64,000 bases of DNA from Panaeolus papilionaceus (taxonomy: Eukaryota > Basidiomycota > Agaricomycetes > Agaricales): the NCBI GenBank assembly GCA_015501605.1, contig JADNRZ010000044.1, positions 62,001 through 126,000 of the forward strand, read 5' to 3'. Below the pieces are notes generated by a model. The model was not told the origin of the DNA, searched no databases, and worked only from the letters and a program-made list of their open reading frames with translations. Both the position numbers and the translations under genes were made by a program. Positions 21,506 through 32,415 of this stretch are shown here, in pieces. Within the stretch, counting starts at the first letter, position 1, and every line of letters starts with the position of its first letter.

Positions 21506-21736
21506 CAGTACTTACTTAGAGTCGACTCTGTCATAACCGATAGGTCTCGAGAGTCACCAAAAACTATCGGTTATGGGAGGTTATCGGTTATCACAGCGGG
21601 TTTTAGGCCTGGAAAGGCAGTTTGAGAGTCACCAAAATCTATCGGATATCAGAGGTTATCGGTTATGACAGCTATCGGTTATGACAGAGCCGACTGTATA
21701 TAGAACCTGGAACTTCCAGGTTCTATATAAGTACTG
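21506..21736. mobile_element. palindromic CAGT-ended mini-element (outer), interrupted
   Basis: The right part TATATAGAACCTGGAA, one base, then its exact reverse complement (21698-21730) forms a perfect hairpin. The right end reads TAAGTACTG followed by TA, and the left end reads TA followed by CAGTACTTA (21506-21514). Without the inner element the sequence would be an almost perfect palindrome of about 50 bp with CAGT ends and TA flanks. Confidence 0.55.
21519..21696. mobile_element. 178-bp MITE with TA target duplication (inner)
   Basis: Left end GAGTCGACTCTGTCATAACC (then GATAG) and right end, reverse complemented, CAGTCGGCTCTGTCATAACC (then GATAG) differ at two of 25 positions. TA flanks both ends (21517-21518 and 21697-21698). 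Inside, two direct copies of GAGAGTCACCAAAA, each followed by CTATCGG and GGTTATCGGTTAT, give about 50-bp internal repeats. The CAGTCGG ends again suggest a pogo-like source. Confidence 0.7.
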
Positions 21737-22149
21737 TAGTATAAGCTCCCTCGTTGCACACCACAACGCGAAAGGGTCCTCGCAACGGTGATCACGTTGT
21801 TGCCGCAAGTGGCTCACCCATAGCCCCGGTTTCGTGGCTTGAATCATATTTTTTGCTTGCATTCATTCATGATTACCCGTTAAATTTTCTCAACTGAATT
21901 ATGAAGAACATTACATCTCATTCACAAGGTTGTAGGCGGAGGAGCGGGATGTTGTTGCATTGTCAGTTGCAATGGATCATATACTTACAACTGCACGTAA
22001 CGTAAGATAGCAACGAAGCGTGTGGGAGCCTTTATGGTGCGTCCCGCCCCTTTTACGACTTAGCCCGACCGAAACTGTATAGTTTTGTAATTCTGCTTTC
22101 TTCACCCGAAAAAAAGAGAACCATACCACACATTCTGCTCTCTTTCACC

Positions 22150-23390
22150 ATGACTCTTCCAGTCGAATTGTTGGACCTAATATTCCCCCTTTGTGCCAGA
22201 GGGGAGCTTTATCATGTTTCTCTCGCATGTCGACTGTTTTCAAATATAACTCGTCCTCTTCTCTACAAGCATATTGTCCTCGATCAACCTGCATCAGTCG
22301 ACTTGCTGCTCACACTATGCTGTCAACAGTCCTCGCGCATCAGCAGCCTCGTTCAAACACTTCGTATCGTCATATTGGGACAATCTATGCGTAAACGACT
22401 TACCAACAAAGAAGTGGACAAATATATCCTTCTCGTATCCCATGGCCCATCATTTGTTGACCGACGCACAGTGGAAGAAACCTTCGGGTACTCCGGACCG
22501 AGTCGGTACTATCAAGCTCTCAATCGCGCATTGCGTCGACTATGTCAATTGAAGTCCCTCGATATCGAAATCCATGGAGTCGTATCGCCTAAATTGCAGT
22601 TAGACTTAACAGAGGCGTTATTCGAAGGGTGCATTTTCAACTTGCAAACGTTCAAGACCAACCTCGCTGTCGACGCAGGACTCGCCAATTTCCTGAGTAC
22701 CCAACCTCATCTCAAATCACTTGGCCTCATGCACAATACAACAGACCAGGCATCACAATTTCCCGGTTCTCGTCGTTCTACATCAAATCTTCATCCTCAC
22801 ACACCTGGATTCAGCCATTCATCACTACACACATTAACCGTCTCTGACCTCCTTCCTCAATCAACGATCAACTACACCTACAAATTTGGCCAGGTCAAAG
22901 AATTCAACATCCTCTTTCTCAACCCCATCAACAGGCGCGACTACCTTCCACCATGCTTGAAGACATCCCTCGTTAAACGGAACTCCGTCAAATATCTCCG
23001 AGTCACGTATCTCAACCAACTGGTTCCAGGACATTTCCAACTCATGGCGAGCCAGATGCCGAATGTGCAGATCCTCGAGATCAAGGCCAGCGTTCTAACG
23101 AAGGTAAGGTCCAAAGTGTACTTTTTCAGTTGAATAAACTGATGAACAATATTTATAAATAGGATGCGCTCGATCAAATGGCAGCGGCCCTCGAAGAATT
23201 TCCCCTTCTCCAGGGCATCATTCTTCACTCACATAGCTTCCGTGGACCGTTTAACCATGAAGGATTAAGGGAAACCGTTGGGCTTTATAAAAACGCCTTT
23301 CCAGAGTGGTTCAAGAGATGTGATTCGTTGAACGATATTTCGCTACCTCAGTATCGACACTGTATGCGAAGACGTGTGACGACTTCTTGA
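22150..23390 (+). CDS. F-box-like / LRR-type protein (393 aa, 2 exons)
   Basis: Exons 22150-23103 and 23163-23390, joined by a GT-AG intron of 59 nt. The start TLPVELLDLIFPLCARGELY, with the following SLACRLFSNITRPLLY, fits the F-box-like motif at the N-terminus of many agaric proteins. The rest has the leucine-spaced segments usual for these proteins (HLKSLGLMHN, HTLTVSDLLPQ, VQILEIKASVL) and ends QYRHCMRRRVTTS. By family, such proteins present substrates to an SCF ubiquitin ligase through Skp1, but many fungal copies are fast evolving and of unknown target. The ATG follows an ACC context at 22147-22149. No damage is seen. Confidence 0.75.
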
Positions 23391-25016
23391 GTAGTACACA
23401 CTCTGTTTTGCACTGATCCCGCCTTCATCTTTGACATTTCGAGGCTTAATTGAATCATGATGATCGAACTGTCAGAGGCGGTGCCCGTGTGCGAAGCCGA
23501 ACGCCCCATCCATGTCTAACAGACGCCGTGGACCTGAGATATGGTGCGCAATGATGAATAGATGGCTCTTGTTATATAATAGATGCGAAGGCACTGCATG
23601 TAAAGAAAAGGTTAAGGTGGAAGTAGGGTTTAATAATCCACGGGATTGGGCGGGTCAAGGCACACTTCTGGTGCACTGTTGCCCCCGTTTTCATGATCTA
23701 TTCTTTTAAAACAAGGACCATTACTAAGCTGACTAAGATTATGTAAGATTATGTAAGACCCATGAGCCGCTCTCTCAGTGCGTTTGTGCGTGCTCACTCA
23801 GACCCTGCAGCTTCTGACCCAAACAAGGACTGCCTCCCCAAGCAATAACACACTAATTGCCCAAAATAAGCTCCGAAATAAATGGTTAATTTTGGCTATC
23901 GTCCACCAAGGAAAAAGCCGGGAAACATGGCACATTATAAAGAACAGATAAACAGACTCCCAGTGACATGATAAATGAATTTGAACAATTTACAAGGGAC
24001 CACAAATCACCTGAAAAATATGCATGAGATGTTGATGCCAGCGAGATGTCAGTGCTTATAATCAAGCCGGCGGCTACTGAGATTTCTGGATGCAGGTATT
24101 TAAATTACTTAAATTAGATCAAATTAGATTGTTAACCACAGGCGAGCACGAAGCATGAGCCTCTCAATATGCACCACACGGGGGAAAACCACACAAGGTC
24201 AAAGGACAATGTAGAGGAATAGAATATTTAACTGTATGGTTGGGTGCATTGATGATTGATTGATGACTGGCGAGCGCGCAGTGCGAGCCTCCACTTTTCT
24301 TTCGAAGACACTGACTTTGCAGGAGAAAATAATTAATCAGTATACATATGTAGGTGAAAATTATAATATATTAACATCTTTAATTAATCATCATTAAACT
24401 CGAAGTCTCTACTTCTTTGCGTATGGAAAGTAGTACACAACTTGCGCCTACCCCCTTGCGAAGCAAGGGCAAGCCAAAGGCTTGTTTGCATCACAGCGAG
24501 TCTCGCTGAGATATGGATACCGGCTCTTCTGTCCTCATTAGATCGGTATTTAATTTGGTATTATGCTCTCTAATTTTTTTGTCTGCATGTATGTCTGCGG
24601 CTTACAGATCAAGTTGGCTTGGTGTCATTATTGCGTATCCCTCCCGGCACACCAGATTTAGAATGTAGTACTTGCGTGGCTCAGGGACTCTGATGTAATG
24701 CCGGACACATTCGTAGACCATGTTACGACGATCCCGTGAATGACGCTGGCTGGTTGACGTTGGTGTGGAATTTTCTTACCAATGGGTCGTCTGTTGAGCT
24801 CTGGATTGACGCTATTTTGAAACAATATGTAATAAAGAATGGGTCCATGGAAGCGCTACGCAGCACTTACGCTTCTACGAATGAACATTAATCGGGTTTG
24901 ACGGTGGTGAACAATCCATAAAAGCCTTCGGTTTCAAGGCCAATCGAGGTATCCTTCCACTGCATATCCAAACAGCTATCATACTTCGAACGCCTTGAAC
25001 TCAATACCAGCACAAA
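23391..25016. other. AT-rich intergenic region with structured palindromes
   Basis: No gene is supported. Two copies of a GGCGAGCxCG...GAGCCTC motif (about 24142-24164 and 24269-24291) and three short hairpins in a row at 24453-24508 are embedded in AT-rich sequence. A short direct duplication AGATTATGTA occurs near 23738-23757. Confidence 0.5.
24453..24508. repeat. three consecutive short perfect hairpins
   Basis: CCCTTGC-GAA-GCAAGGG (24453-24469), CAAGCC-AAA-GGCTTG (24470-24484) and CAGCGAG-T-CTCGCTG (24494-24508). They are GC-rich islands in an AT-rich background, which recalls palindromic GC clusters of fungal mitochondrial DNA. Nuclear mitochondrial DNA is possible but unproven. Confidence 0.6.
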
Positions 25017-25870
25017 ATGACCCCTGTATTTGATATCAAAAACATCAGAACTGACAAAATCACCTTCTTCGACATTCGCACCGAAAGTACTCCAGACCAG
25101 AGCTTTTCGCCGTGGACTAGAGTCACGAGGTAAAATTTCTCTTTCTCAACCATGTGCAGAGTCGATCAACTGATGGTCACGCTTGTAGATACGCTCTCCA
25201 AGTCAAAGGGATCCCATTCCACGCAGAGCCAATCGAAGCAATTGACATCCCCGCACTGTCCAAAGCGCTCGGTCTCAAACCTGGCGTGGGGTTCACGCCC
25301 GAGCCCATGTACACCTTACCAGCAATCTACGATCCTACAACCAAAAAGGCTCTCGTCGACACTCTGGCCATCTCTCTGTACCTCGACGCCCAATACCCGT
25401 CCACCACGCGTCTCGTACCGCCTGGTACCGAAGGCCTGATGCGCGCCTTCCTCGATGCGCTGAAGACACTGGACATGGCCGTGGTCCCTGTGGGCATCGA
25501 ACGCGCGATCAAGAAGTTCGGGACGGAGAGGAGCATGGAGCATGTTCGAGCGAGTCGGGAGAGGGTGTTCGGGACGAAGATTGAGAACCTCACTGCGAGA
25601 GGTGAGGAGGCTGTAGCTGCAGCCTGGGCAGGTGTTAGAAAGGCCTTCGATGGGGTCGATGCCTGGTTTGGCGAGAGTGACAAGCTGTTTATTATGGGAG
25701 GGACGCATCCCACTCAGGCAGACTTGCATATTGCATCCCGGCTTAGGTTCTTCAGGCTCATTTTTGGCGCAGATGGCAAGGAGTGGAAGGATATCGAGGG
25801 GTGGAACGGAGGTCGATGGTTAAGGATTTTGCAATACTTCGACAATTTGGCGCCTTCAGCCAATTTGTAA
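25017..25870 (+). CDS. glutathione S-transferase, etherase/FuA-like subgroup (264 aa, 2 exons)
   Basis: Exons 25017-25129 and 25189-25870. The acceptor at 25187-25188 was chosen because it gives FSPWTRVTRYALQVKGIPF, the usual N-terminal thioredoxin-fold start of this subgroup, in phase. The nearer AG at 25158-25159 shifts the frame. Next come EPMYTLPAIYDPTTKKALVD with the cis-Pro, then TLAISLYLDAQYP and LVPPGTEGLMRAF. The helical domain ends ADLHIASRLRFFRLIFGADG and EWKDIEGWNGGRWLRILQYF. Fungal members bind glutathione and small plant or lignin-derived ligands, so the likely role is detoxification in the cytosol. Subgroup assignment is by pattern only. It is intact, unlike the related pseudogene at 4070-4700. 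Confidence 0.83.
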
Positions 25871-26014
25871 AGCAGATTCGAGGATTAAGTTTTAATTACT
25901 TTCGTTATGTATTTACATACAAGAAACGTGTTACAAGGTACATCTACATAGGAGATTATTTTTGAACAACATTAAATAAATAAAACGTTACGTTGGGTAT
26001 GCATAAATCATGGG

Positions 26015-27794
26015 TCAGTCGTCGTCTGGTTGAACTACAAACAAGTCCAACGCCCCCATACTGGACAACGTTACCAAAGGGGTATCACGATCAAGGACCT
26101 TGTAAATTTTCTTCCCAATTTTTGTCGAGCATGCCTCGATGCCCAAGCAAACCGACAGACCACTCAAGGCAGTCTCAGTTGGGCTATCGACTTTTGTCGA
26201 GACGGAACTGGCCGAGAGTTGACGGGACAGTATTCCACCACCGAAGTCCACGCTTTTGCTAGGCAACATGTCGAATTTATGTTCAGTGGGGGAGGCGATG
26301 GCCGTAGCACTTCCGTTCGCGGCATCCTCTCCGGTTGAGAGGGGTGTCGTGATAGGAAGAGGGGAAAGGGCCTGAGACCGTGTCGTCGCGAGGAGGAAGG
26401 GTCTTGAGAAGCGCAGATATCCATGCAATAGGGGTTTCGGGACTGATCCGGAACATGAGTTCATGTAGACTATGGAGGTGGGATAGGTCCAATGTTGGCA
26501 ACTGCGTCAAGTCTAAAAGTAGCAGAAAGGATGTTAGATAATCAAACTAAACCTGGAGTGCATAAAGCATACCATCTGCTTTACGCAAAGTCCGCATCCA
26601 ACCTGAGCGAACATCTAGTTCTAGCGTTTCCAAGTTGGCCCCACATTCTGCTAGTAGCATTGCTATGCACCCATCCCGGGGATCCTTGATGGCAATTGCA
26701 AGATCCCGAATTGCGTCAAGCCGCGCAGGGTGAGCAGCCTTGTTACGGGGTTGAACTTGAACATGCTGAGATTCAACCACACCGCGAGAGACAATTGTAC
26801 CCAAGAGGCATGCGGTAGTGTGGCTCCACCCCACAGTAGGTTGAACCAATCGTAGGGAGGTTATTGATATCGGGTTTGGTGGTAGTATTGACAACAGCTC
26901 GGGTTGTTCCATGGTGGGCTCCAAGGGAGTGGGGTCCGCTAAAGAGGGATCATCGGAGACATGATGTAATGTGAACGCGATATTTTTGGGACGGGGGATG
27001 GGATAGAGGGTGTAGTGAGATTGGCTAATTCGTTCCCCGTTCAGCCAAAGTCGGGAAAGTGGGAAGTGGGACCAGTTGATAAGTTCGACCTTTTCCAATG
27101 TCGGACACTGCAGCAGATGCGACAGAGAGCATTGCATCTCTGAGGGAAGCGTCCTCCAATCCATCCCATCTCTTTCACGCTCCATCCCATCAACCCTTTC
27201 TGTGTCCTCTAAAGCGTGCGTGATGCCACGGATTGAAATAGACCGGATTTTCTGATGCCTCGCAAGATATTGCAACATGGAGACGGTGGGATCAGAGTCC
27301 GCGGCGTGCTCTGCGGGGTCGAATTCCTCGATAAACTCATAGCGTTTGAAAGATACTTTGACGTGGTGAATATCATAGACGATGGAGTCGTTGAGAAAGA
27401 AAATGTCGCATAAATCCTGAAGGCGGGGAGTGAATGACCCGATGACAACGTCGCGATCACACGTCGGAGGTTCATCAAGGAAGGAGTGCTCATCAGCATC
27501 ACAACTGTCAACGTCGGATTCGGCGTTCTGGAGGAGTGATTTGGAGTAAACTGGGATCTCGATGTGAACGTTTTTGTAAATCATCGAACGTGCGATGCGG
27601 TAGAATGAGACGGAGAGACGGCTGGCAACGCAGAATGATGTTGGCGTGCAGTCTAAGAATTCACTGTCGCACAACTTGGAGTATTTCCTGCGGGCGACCA
27701 TGGCAGCATCGTTGACTTGACAATAGGAGAGAACGAGCTGAATGACCTCTATGGATAGAAGATGGAACCTGGAAGAACGCGGGGGGGTCATCAT
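26015..27794 (-). CDS. F-box-like / LRR-type protein (about 555 aa, 3 exons)
   Basis: Minus-strand exons: 27794-26573, 26512-26379 and 26326-26015. The start is MMTPPRSSRFHLLSIEVIQL; the frame opens further upstream but has no ATG. After an F-box-like helix region (SRLSVSFYRIARSMIYKNVH) come leucine-patterned segments (TLEKVELINWSHF, ANLETLELDV, LDLSHLHSLHELMFRI). The second intron (26378-26327, 52 nt, GT-AG) is inferred. Without it the frame ends at 26283 in low-quality sequence. With it the protein continues to a plausible family-like end, CLGIEACSTKIGKKIYKVLD and finally LDLFVVQPDDD. A frameshift mutation is the alternative explanation. Function is presumed SCF substrate recruitment; target unknown. 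Confidence 0.68.
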
Positions 27795-29759
27795 GTTGCT
27801 ATACGGTGAGTTAGCATGACGCGACTTGGCGGTCACAGGAGGTGTTCGCACCTACTGCCTAGAGAACCAGCAAGTCCCTTCAGGTAGACGCCTACAGTAT
27901 GGAGGAGGGCGTTTCTAAGAGATAAGGGAGCAAACGGTGTTCAGAGATGGAGGGGGTTAAAGAGAAGGAGGGCGAACTCACTGCATTATGACCTGCTCAG
28001 CTTATGGCGATCAAAAGGAGGTCTGACCATTTGATGAAAGACTGCATCTAGACAAAGGAATCGTTTCCGGCTTCTCAGCACTGTTCGAATTGAATTTAGA
28101 CATCAAATTAATTTATACCAGTGCAGTGTGTGTGTTGAACAAAGGATTCTTATGACACGTTTGGCCAATCCTGATGCTAGCTGGTCGATTCTTACCCACG
28201 GCTCATGGGAGGGCACTGCCGCAAGGCAATTTCCGAACTGTAACGTTCAGACTCGACGCCCACATAAGTAGCCCGCAAATTTATTTGAGGGATCCAATTG
28301 GATAACCTCAGGACACGAGGAATGGAGTTTTCTATTAGAAGGGCGGACGTTTTAGTTTGTTCTAATAGTGGTCAGGGTCAAAGTTCTATCGATATGTTCA
28401 GCGTCTATCCTCTGCGATTAGGCGTCCGATAACAGAACTAAACGCGGAGAGGACAGGATACCACTACACGTGCTGGCTCTAATGGAAGCTGCATTGCATT
28501 TTCATGTGGCTTCATTGCCAGCTGACCATGCTGAGATATTCTTACTTCAATTCCATACAACATTATCAATCCTGGACGACGGGCATGTTCACCACCTAAA
28601 GAGCCGACATAGCAACAATTGTGACCTCATCTATACGACACGAAAGATTGTCCTCCTACTAGCTTTTAATTGAATGAGAACTATATCCTGCATAGCAGTC
28701 CTGGCACTTTCCGATGCCCTTTCGAATCATGGATGCGTTTCAAGTCGAGTTCCTCAATTAGAGCATGGCAATTGAGATCCTTTAACCATTGGACTCTTAC
28801 TCAACGTAAACTAAATGCGAAACGCTTTTGGACAGGGCAATGCATCGAGTATTCGCCAGACGAGAGCACACAATGGGGAAGAATTGCGTAAAATGCGCCA
28901 AGCTGATGACTCGGAGGCAGTGTATTTAGACACTGATGGCAAACAAGAGCATGCAATGGGGGGGGGATCGCACAAAGGGTCCAAAGTCGCTGACAAGAAC
29001 GAGATCCTAGTAGGGGCCTCGTAATTCCCTGTGTCTCCCTGTCATCTTTATCAACCCCCTGAATGGCTGATCGATATATTTAGTAGCTGGTCGCCATTCT
29101 CATATATACGTAATCTATTAAACTAAAAATACACAAAATGGACTACAAATACGGATATCAATCTCGGTGAAGGCTCAGTACAGGAAACACAGAAAAGATT
29201 ATCCAGACGAGGTTGATACTACTACACAATGCTCACGAAAAACAGTGAACATCCTCAATAATATCCAAACTAGAACGTCGGACTGCTTTCTTGGCTTCAG
29301 CTCGCTGTTTATATATGGGGCGAATGATTAGGGCTCTCAAGACCCGTGAGTCGCGTAGTCGCTTCACAATCTTGTTAGAATAGGTCATGTGAGCAGCTGG
29401 TGGCTCACGTGCTACGTTGATGTACATATTCGGTAGTTTAGCTAATAATTTAACTTGCCGTTGTACTCCGTACTTCTGTTGTGGCCACTAGGTGTCTGTG
29501 TCTGTGTCTCTATCTGTGTCCTCCCTCGTTTTTCTTGGTTTTCTCCCCCTCCACATTTTATTCACTTCTAACAAATCTCCCATAAAATCCATTGAGCTTG
29601 ATACGAATGTTTTCTGATACTGTTATTGAGCCCGGGAATTGTGATCATTATGAGCGCTACTCACTCTGAGAAGCAGAGCCACATCGACAGCCCTCATGAA
29701 GCACAGGTGAAATCAAATCCAAAGGTTCATCTATCCAGTTCACCAAGTTCCCAGCGTAC
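27795..29759. other. intergenic stretch, no supported gene
   Basis: Short plus-strand frames at 28470-28673 and 28815-29024 and a minus one at 29233-29427 show no motif and no splice continuation. A run of nine G occurs near 28959-28967. Confidence 0.5.
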
Positions 29760-29761
29760 TA

Positions 29762-30431
29762 TGGTGCACCGTTTGCACATTTATTATTAGTCCTAGACAT
29801 TTCAAGTAATTTTAAAACTTAAACTGAACTTTTGTAATTACCTGTTAAATGTAAACATCTTTTGGGCGCTTTCATTGTTTTCCCAAACATTTTGTGTGTC
29901 TATTGAGAAATGTAAGTTATTTCTGAACAATCTCCAAACATCTTTTGGGTGCTTACATCACATATTTCAAAACTTGTCCATTTCCTCGACATTTCTTGTG
30001 CGCTTACACAAATGTGCAGAACATTTTGAGCGCTTAAGCTTTTAGAAAGATAATGAATTTTGATGTAGTTTTTATTATGTAGACTCTGATGAAATCATTA
30101 GCATGAATTCAGAAATTTAGTCTTTAAGCGCTCTCATTTGTTAGTGTAGATGACATGTTGCCTTCTAAGCACTCAGAAAATGTTTGAAGAGCCATCAAAT
30201 TGGGTGAATATGTTTGATGCTTTGTCATAAGCGCTCATAAAATGTTTGAAAAACGGATCAAGCGCTCGAGGAATGTTTGAAGAACACATCAAACACCCAA
30301 GAAATGTTTAAATAATATTAAAAGCGCCCAATAAATGTTTAGATTCACCAAGTAATTACAAAAGTTTAGATTAGTTTACAAAATTATTTAAAATGTTCGG
30401 CCCTAATAATAAAAGTGCAAACGGCGCACCA
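29762..30431. mobile_element. 670-bp MITE with about 115-bp inverted ends and subterminal repeats
   Basis: The ends TGGTGCACCGTTTGCAC and TGGTGCGCCGTTTGCAC (right end, reverse complemented) start an inverted repeat. It continues with moderate divergence for about 115 bp, including TTTATTATTAG, AACTTTTGTAATTAC and AAACAT...GGGCGCTTT. TA flanks both ends (29760-29761 and 30432-30433). The interior repeats an AACATTTxTTGxGCGCTT motif in one half and its complement in the other. The whole element could therefore fold on itself. No coding frame is present. A Tc1/mariner-type origin is inferred from the TA duplication. Confidence 0.75.
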
Positions 30432-30783
30432 TATGATGGATTCGCGCTTTAATCTCAGCAAAAATTGAACGCTCGAACACAGGGCAGTCAAAGGAATGGC
30501 ATTTCATTTCATCGTGGTGCGTATCGTCCTGTCAAAGACATACTTAAATTAGCTGTAGCACATGTTGAGTAAACCCCATTGTCATCCTCAGGAACCTAGC
30601 ACCACCACCTCCACCGCCTTTGTATTATACTCGTAGAGGGTATTGAAATAAAGCAACACGTGTGGTGTTTTGTACATTTGCGGCCGGTCTAATCAAATGC
30701 AGAAAGTGCACGCCGACGCGCCTTTCATATGAGGGTGGGCGGGAGAGGGTTATTTCACGACATAAGGCCAAACATCCCGATTC

Positions 30784-30790
30784 TATAAAA
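30784..30790 (+). promoter_or_regulatory. TATA box upstream of the M35-like gene
   Basis: TATAAAA, about 185 bp before the ATG at 30974, allowing a leader of roughly 150 nt. An out-of-frame ATG about 30 nt upstream of the start opens a short overlapping frame (MSTPAPRSF...). That could reduce translation if it is transcribed. Confidence 0.4.
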
Positions 30791-30973
30791 GCAGACAGGC
30801 TTGTAGACCAAAACCCATCAGCATCCTCCACTTCTCGCTTCTATCTGGTATAGATTGCATCGACATTCCTTCAAGCAGTAAACAGGCCTATACACACACT
30901 TTTTTGCCAGTCTATCATTCCTCAATCCATTTTCGTCTCCCTTTAATGTCGACCCCGGCCCCACGCTCTTTTA

Positions 30974-31905
30974 ATGCTGAAGACATATTTGTTTTTCGAC
31001 GATGAGAACTTCAACGCCCGCCGTGACGAGGATCTTCGATATCGCGCTTGTATTTGTCGCACGTTTGATAGCGGTAGGATTGTCCCACAAACTTTTACGA
31101 CATAAGGAACTACTAAAAAGCAACCTTTCTTCTAGCTATATCACATCTCATATCCCTTTGGTCCCTTCTATTGGATAACAATTCCCAGGAAATCTGATAA
31201 GATATGTCCTCAGCCCCGCTTTTGGCTCTCTCGATGCACAACAACGAAATAAGCTCATGCAAAAGGTGCGAATACTTGTACGGAAGGCGACATCAGGAAG
31301 AACGATCAAGGTAATCCAATTCAAAGGCATCGTTCCCAACCATCCCGTCTACTCTCATATCAGAGGGAACATTTCGGCATATTCTGGCCAGCCTAAGGAA
31401 GGTCGATCGATGGGGTTCGTGGAAGGGTTTTACCGCCAACACAAACTCAAGCGAGAGTCCGTCATGATCCATGAGCTCACGCACATATTCATCGATACGG
31501 TGGATGTTTTCGAGCATCCAGAACAGAAGATTGTGGGGTGTACGTTCTACTCTGCGTTTTTGTTTGTCCCTGCTCGTCTGATTTTCTTGTTTAGCAGATG
31601 AGCTTGCGGGAATGCAAGAGTTGCAGAGACTCCTTCCGAAAAAAACCACCGACAATGCGGATTCATACTCCATAGCAGCGATAAGGGCTACCTGGCTATG
31701 TAAATATGGACCAAATTACTATGGCTTTCGCATGACAGTTTCGAATGCCATCAGGGCGTCAATGCGCAAGAACCCCAAATCAGATGGTAGAGGAGATCTC
31801 AAGTCGAAGGTAGAGCTCTTTCCGAGGTTGTTGGGGATTGAGTTCAAAAATAATTTGAATGGTACTCGAGTCTCTAACTCTGAAAAGGAAGTAGCTAGAC
31901 CTTAA
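30974..31905 (+). CDS. M35-like (aspzincin) zinc metalloprotease domain protein (253 aa, 3 exons)
   Basis: Exons: 30974-31073, 31189-31539 and 31595-31905. GT-AG joins close to 762 nt. The start MLKTYLFFDDENFNARRDED has no signal peptide. The zinc-binding helix is MIHELTHIFIDT (HEXXH intact), followed by GSDELAGMQELQRLLP. A third-ligand-type segment, NADSYSIAAIRATW, matches the NADSY motif of M35/lysine-specific metalloendopeptidase-like domains. In this family two His and one Asp hold zinc, and the Glu of HEXXH activates water. Most family members are secreted, so the missing signal peptide is odd: the first exon may be incomplete or the protein intracellular. A degraded relative lies at 48905-49444. 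Confidence 0.75.
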
Positions 31906-32219
31906 CTTCGGAAAGATGCTGTTGTACCATATATTTTATCATATCATAGAGCTGACATTGTCGGTGTGGAGCCTTGTGCAATTGTGAGGCTACGTTTTGT
32001 ACTACAGCCCAGTACGCAAGAATTATATTTCCACCTTGCGAGTTGATAATTCGAGCTATGGACAATCTTCATTCCGCTCCTTTCGAACATTCCTCGAAGG
32101 GATCGGATGCACCTTCCTCAAAGCGTACGAAACCCGACCCCAGTGCGGGAAAAAATTTGCAATGCCTCAATACACGTTATCCCTGGGCATCACAGATCAC
32201 AGTCCTGCTTCGAAGGCTG

Positions 32220-32415
32220 TCTATACGATGTTGACGTCCCAGTCCTTTACTAGTAGAATGCGGAATCTTTCAGCTCGCGATTCGTGAAAAAATGAGAAAT
32301 GGCATGAGATGAGATGAGCATGTCCCGTAGTTGAAAGGACATGCTAGGACAACGTACAGATTTGGACGGCGACATTGACAGCATGAAATGAAAAGAACAG
32401 GATGAATGATGCGTT
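32220..32415 (+). repeat. diverged dispersed repeat, copy 2
   Basis: Counterpart of 10930-11160, with the same ordered blocks (TATACGATGTTGACGTC, TTTACTAGTAG, GGCGACATTGACAGCATGAA). It begins about 300 bp after the M35-like gene. Confidence 0.6.

Noticed and set aside
24142..24291. CRISPR-like repeat pair GGCGAGC...GAGCCTC
   Set aside because: Only two diverged copies 127 bp apart, no array, and the genome is eukaryotic.
25130..25188. Use of the first AG (25158-25159) as acceptor in the 25-kb GST
   Set aside because: It puts the next exon out of frame with the conserved YALQVKGIPF. The later AG at 25187-25188 restores the family pattern exactly.
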